This document shows, in pieces, positions 42,428 through 42,617 of a DNA stretch of 42,617 nucleotides (position 1 is the stretch's first letter; each line of letters opens with the position of its first letter). Source of the stretch: an uncultured Chloroflexales bacterium (GTDB lineage: Bacteria; Chloroflexota; Chloroflexia; Chloroflexales; Chloroflexaceae); NCBI GenBank assembly GCA_937967405.1, contig CALCJV010000127.1:1-42617 (forward strand). The letters are read 5' to 3'. The notes under the pieces were generated by a model that ran no database searches, was not told the origin of the DNA, and saw nothing but the letters and a program-made list of their open reading frames with translations. Made by a program: the position numbers and the translations under genes.

Positions 42428-42458
42428 GGGCGGCGCACAGGTGCTACGTGCGCCGCCC
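42428..42458 (-). terminator. Perfect 11-bp hairpin between tuf and rpsJ
   Basis: GGGCGGCGCAC (42428-42438) pairs with GTGCGCCGCCC (42448-42458), loop nine bases, 18 bases after the tuf stop codon. No U-tract follows on the minus strand, so it is either an attenuating or pausing structure or a processing site that lets tuf accumulate to higher levels than the S10 genes. Confidence 0.5.
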
Positions 42459-42476
42459 AATTCGCAGGCTGTAGTC

Positions 42477-42617
42477 CTACTTGATAATCTTGGTCACGAC
42501 CCCTGCGCCGACGGTGCGCCCGCCTTCGCGGATGGCGAAGCGCAAGCCCTCTTCAATCGCCACCGGCACAATCAGCTCAACCGTCATCTTCACATTATCG
42601 CCCGGCATCACCATCTC
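42477..42617 (-). CDS. tuf: Elongation factor Tu, C-terminal fragment (gene continues beyond the window)
   Basis: I translated the window edge: the last 46 codons read [20 protein letters not shown], then [18 protein letters not shown] and the terminal VVTKIIK followed by TAG, the C-terminal beta-barrel domain 3 of EF-Tu. EF-Tu delivers aminoacyl-tRNA to the ribosome. Its place directly before rpsJ is the conserved str-S10 junction. Confidence 0.95.
   Translation of the reverse strand, partial: EMVMPGDNVKMTVELIVPVAIEEGLRFAIREGGRTVGAGVVTKIIK

Overview
The window reads as a chromosomal segment of a Chloroflexota bacterium, most likely class Chloroflexia (filamentous green non-sulfur type). This is an inference from the family content: HEAT-repeat proteins, a soluble-adenylyl-cyclase-like giant, the gene order of the S10-spc-alpha cluster, and the rsmD-coaD-yceD-rpmF-fabH-fabD run. 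G+C looks to be in the high fifties by eye. Almost every gene is on the minus strand, so transcription runs from the right end of the window to the left; the one clear plus-strand gene is at 16002-16655.

Right half (22.7-42.6 kb): the translation superoperon. It begins with the 3' end of tuf and runs rpsJ-rplC-rplD-rplW-rplB-rpsS-rplV-rpsC-rplP-rpmC-rpsQ-rplN-rplX-rplE-rpsZ-rpsH-rplF-rplR-rpsE-rpmD-rplO-secY-adk-infA-rpmJ-rpsM-rpsK-rpsD-rpoA-rplQ-truA-rplM-rpsI. It is followed by rsmD-coaD, a coiled-coil gene, yceD-rpmF and then fabH-fabD. The usual map gene between adk and infA, and plsX next to fabH, are absent here. Some gene pairs overlap or abut. Most of the spacers of 50-110 bases carry a stem-loop without a U-tract, several of them long and perfect.

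Middle (13.1-20.4 kb): a lipoprotein with FlgD-like beta domains, a HEAT-repeat protein, an RlmD/TrmA-type uracil methyltransferase lacking the Fe-S cysteines, a tyrosine recombinase translationally coupled to a two-TM protein, and a second two-TM protein of similar build on the plus strand. The 425-base gap 20021-20445 has a near-consensus extended -10 promoter on the plus strand with no gene behind it and a strongly foldable sequence; it is my best candidate for an undescribed small RNA.

Left part (1-13 kb): accessory and envelope functions. These are a 1388-residue double-cyclase/AAA/TPR signalling protein, a four-TM protein followed by two tandem paralogous two-TM coiled-coil proteins, an AbgB-like M20 amidohydrolase with an exported NagZ-like glycoside hydrolase, a 570-residue HEAT protein, and a secreted protein made of 98-residue beta repeats. 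The reading frame of this last protein is broken by one in-frame TAG and runs off the left edge. I see no rRNA, tRNA, CRISPR array, prophage or intact insertion sequence.
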